A stretch of 39,801 nt of DNA, from the NCBI GenBank assembly GCA_009602735.1, contig WELA01000937.1:97259-137059 (forward strand). Direction: 5' to 3'. This document shows positions 38,001 to 39,801 of the stretch, piece by piece. The stretch's first letter is position 1. Every line of letters begins with the position of its first letter. Source of the DNA: Mesotaenium endlicherianum (Eukaryota > Streptophyta > Zygnematophyceae > Zygnematales > Mesotaeniaceae). The translations under genes and the position numbers were made by a program. Under the pieces are notes generated by a model. That model was not told the DNA's origin. It worked only from the letters and a program-made list of their open reading frames with translations, and made no database searches.

Positions 38001-38237
38001 GAGGGTGTGCACATGCACGCACGCCACTATTGTATGCCCAACATGCAATTCAGAAGTTTCCGATAACATACACCTCTTGTTACAGATATGGACCTCTGCA
38101 TGTATATACTTGAGAAGGGGTTTTGTAGCTATTACAACACACACACGCATACACACGCACATATCCACATCCACACACGCACACGCACACGGTTGCACAC
38201 ACACACGCACGCACGCACGCTCACACACACACATAGC

Positions 38238-38311
<74 letters not shown>

Positions 38312-38312
38312 N

Positions 38313-38346
<34 letters not shown>

Positions 38347-38614
38347 AATACACACACACAAAATACGACAGTACCACACGCCCGTACTATTCCAAAGGCA
38401 TGATGCACCGGCCTAACCAAAAAATGCCTTGCGTTTCTTCAACTCGGAGGGCACGCACAACGAAACCGCACCTGAGGGTGAAGGCCACCAGCAGGCCCGG
38501 CAGCACAATGTCGCCGAAGCCCAGCAGTGAGAACCCCCCCCACGGGTCCAGCATTCTCGGCACCTCCAGCAGCATGGGCATCGCCTCGCCCCCGCTCCTG
38601 TCGCCCCGCGCCAC
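34834..38614 (-). CDS. SPPL: signal peptide peptidase-like protease, C-terminal five exons (gene span)
   Basis: A minus-strand intramembrane aspartyl protease of the presenilin/SPP family. The visible exons are 38614-38472, 37759-37689, 36135-36052, 35450-35384 and 35056-34834. Their phases (0/2, 2/1, 1/1, 1/2, 2/stop) interlock exactly, and all boundaries except the donor hidden by the N at 36051 are GT-AG. Exon 1 of this set begins [20 protein letters not shown] and holds the catalytic LGFGD (GxGD). The third holds [11 protein letters not shown], the PAL motif. The spacing and wording fit plant SPPL proteins, which cleave type II membrane peptides in the endomembrane system. The PA domain, first helices and YD motif must lie beyond the right edge. 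The protein ends in a hydrophilic Ser/Gly/Asp-rich tail of about 75 residues. Confidence 0.92.
35384..35450 (-). CDS. SPPL: SPPL exon with the last membrane segment boundary
   Basis: The acceptor GAGCAG precedes 35450 and the donor GG|GTGCGTC starts at 35383. 67 bp. It reads [20 protein letters not shown], matching the plant SPPL segment with a G-x-RGEL-x-LW pattern after the final helix. Confidence 0.88.
36052..36135 (-). CDS. SPPL: SPPL exon with the PAL motif
   Basis: The acceptor CGGCAG precedes 36135. It reads [20 protein letters not shown] then [16 protein letters not shown] is the invariant PAL motif that lines the active site. The exon ends exactly at the single N at 36051, next to a run of 14 C (minus strand), so its donor GT is hidden in an unresolved poly-C tract. 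Confidence 0.93.
36137..37688. other. SPPL intron, about 1.55 kb
   Basis: No further exon is needed or seen. It contains an alternating CG/TG tract at 36947-36975 (potential Z-DNA) and a CCGCC-rich tract at 37439-37475. Confidence 0.6.
37689..37759 (-). CDS. SPPL: SPPL exon after the GxGD helix
   Basis: The acceptor GCGGGCAG precedes 37759 and the donor G|GTGCGT starts at 37688. 71 bp. It reads [20 protein letters not shown] then YAA. F/Y-D followed by GYF-x-W/A-C-x-GY is the usual continuation in SPPLs. Confidence 0.9.
37760..38471. other. SPPL intron with CA and GA microsatellites
   Basis: CA-rich repeat at about 38138-38233 and pure GA repeat at 38242-38344, interrupted by an N at 38312. 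Long Arg-Glu and Ser-Leu frames through it are repeat artefacts. Confidence 0.85.
38242..38344. repeat. GA microsatellite, about 100 bp, with a gap
   Basis: A nearly perfect (GA)n run. The N at 38312 shows its true length was not resolved. Confidence 0.97.
38472..38614 (-). CDS. SPPL: SPPL exon with the catalytic GxGD motif
   Basis: The acceptor after a pyrimidine-rich tract, CGCAACAG, precedes 38614 and the donor AG|GTGCGG starts at 38471. 143 bp. It encodes [20 protein letters not shown] followed directly by [16 protein letters not shown]. The Asp of GFGD is one of the two catalytic aspartates. Confidence 0.95.
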
Positions 38615-39801
38615 CTGTTGCGACGAGAGAGGAGGAGAGCAAGCGCGCGCAGACGAGGCGCGGTCCAGCCGCATGGATGTATACATGCACATGCCTCACG
38701 CGCTGGGGACGTGCACGCGCTCTCACATGCAAGTGCACGTGCACGCGGCTGCAAGGAAGCGCACATCGCTAGCACGGCACGCGCTGGGGCGCCGTTCGCG
38801 CGCGCGCGCATGCATTCATCTGCCAAGATGTCGCAGGCGTGCTTCGGAGCTTTGCACCTTCCGGTGAGACCTCTCACATAGAAGAGCACATTACTTACAT
38901 GAAAGGCACAACGGTGCTGTGCGCGCGCGCGCATGCAATCAGCTTCCAAGGCGTTGCAGGCGTGCTTTGGATCTTAGCATGTCCAAGTGAGGGCTTGCGC
39001 AGAGAATTAATATGTGGGCGTACATGTGCGCCTTCTTAAGTCCAAGCCCATATATAGATCCATAGCACGTACACGTTCGCGTGCGCGCGTGTGCGTGTGT
39101 GTGCGAGTGTGTGCGAGTGTGTGCATGTGCATGGGCGCATGTGCATGCGCACATGTGCTTGAAATGACGGAGGGAGGGGACTGGAAGAAGCCTTGATGAG
39201 GGAGGCCCAGTTGGTATTTACAATACAATATGCATGCATGTGTGTATGTGTGCACATGCACATGCACATACATATATCTGCGCGTGCGTGCGTGCGTGCG
39301 TGCGTGTGTGTGCAAGTGCGCGTGTGCGTGCATGCACTAGTTCTGCCGGGGCAGGGCACCGGAGGCTGACAAGTGTACTATCAGTAGACGCATCCATACG
39401 TAGCGTGAGGAATTAGATGAGGTGCATGATGGCAAGATTAACCCCGCAGCAAGTTGGCGGGGCTTCCAATCTTAAGAAAACAAACAAAAGGGGATTCCTG
39501 GGTCTCGGTAATTCTATGTTGACTTGTGCAGTGGTACTATTTGCAGTGTCTAACAACAACAAGCGAGATCCCCGCACGCATCTGTGTGTCGGTAATAACA
39601 ACATTAGAGCATGAAAGAGGAGGTCGAAGGGAAGAAGAAAAGGATGCCTCTGGGTTTTATATTTCTTTTTTGCCAGCAAGCGCAGTCAAACTCAGCCCTT
39701 ACTCGCAGCAGCTTTAAGAGAAGGGCAGACGCGGACATGAGCTTGGCAGAATCACTAAGAAGCCCCCCCAGCGGCTGGGGTGGGGTTTTGGGGGGGGAGG
39801 G
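38615..39801. other. no exon recognised; TG/CG-rich repeats, presumed SPPL intron
   Basis: Alternating purine-pyrimidine TG/CG/CA repeats occur at 38695-38760, 38918-38936, 39070-39160 and 39230-39335. Two segments repeat a CGCGCGCGCATGCA...GGCGT core (around 38800 and 38918). A G-rich end follows 39760. The upstream SPPL exon carrying the YD motif was looked for and not found, so it must lie to the right. Confidence 0.5.

Noticed and set aside
38005..38420. Long Arg-Glu, Ser-Leu and His-Thr-rich frames
   Set aside because: Pure products of the GA and CA microsatellites.
39007..39416. Cys/Ala/His-rich frames on both strands
   Set aside because: Translations of TG/CG repeats. The cysteines are periodic because of the repeat, unlike those of the module exons.
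1..39801. CRISPR arrays, tRNA or rRNA genes, riboswitches, bacterial promoters or ribosome binding sites
   Set aside because: None seen. The splice sites and retroelements mark this as eukaryotic nuclear DNA, where bacterial signals are not expected. The repeats present are microsatellites, LTRs and TIRs.

Overview
The window is nuclear DNA of a eukaryote, most likely a plant or a streptophyte green alga. The evidence is short exons bounded by GT-AG splice sites, chromodomain-type Ty3/gypsy retrotransposons with initiator-Met tRNA primer sites, a plant-style cytochrome P450, a plant-style signal peptide peptidase-like (SPPL) protease, and many microsatellites. The large, repeat-filled introns would suit a charophyte such as Chara, but that is a guess from style and not something the sequence proves. 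No rRNA, tRNA, CRISPR or bacterial-type operon is visible. All host genes I can support lie on the minus strand.

Layout. 1-562: the edge of a minus-strand Ty3 pol fragment. 1344-8262: a minus-strand ORF of unknown function, split by a 6.15-kb plus-strand Ty3 element (1493-7644) that has a perfect 5-bp target duplication. 8642-18511: the first four recognised exons of a P450. Its third intron holds a second Ty3 element of the same family in the opposite orientation (9013-15021). The I-helix, ExxR and haem-cysteine exons are not in the window. 18512-22348: no gene recognised.

22349-28419: the most unusual part. A signal-peptide exon is followed by a tandem series of exons, most of them encoding one complete 12-cysteine module and flanked by phase-1 introns. 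The array opens with a half module and closes with a complementary half module. Several copies carry frameshifts, a lost cysteine or a 52-bp internal duplication, so the locus seems to be evolving by exon duplication and decay. I do not recognise the module as a named family.

28420-34833: mobile-element debris. It includes a 1-kb element with long terminal inverted repeats and a 9-bp imperfect target duplication (Mutator-like), a broken tyrosine recombinase of the DIRS/Crypton kind, and a pair of about 210-bp diverged direct repeats. 34834-38614: the last five exons of an SPPL intramembrane aspartyl protease, with mutually consistent splice phases and both the GxGD and the PAL motifs. 38615-39801: microsatellite-rich sequence.

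Eight runs of N occur. At least four sit between short repeated flanks, which looks like unmerged contig overlap. Some apparent frame breaks are therefore assembly artefacts, not biology.
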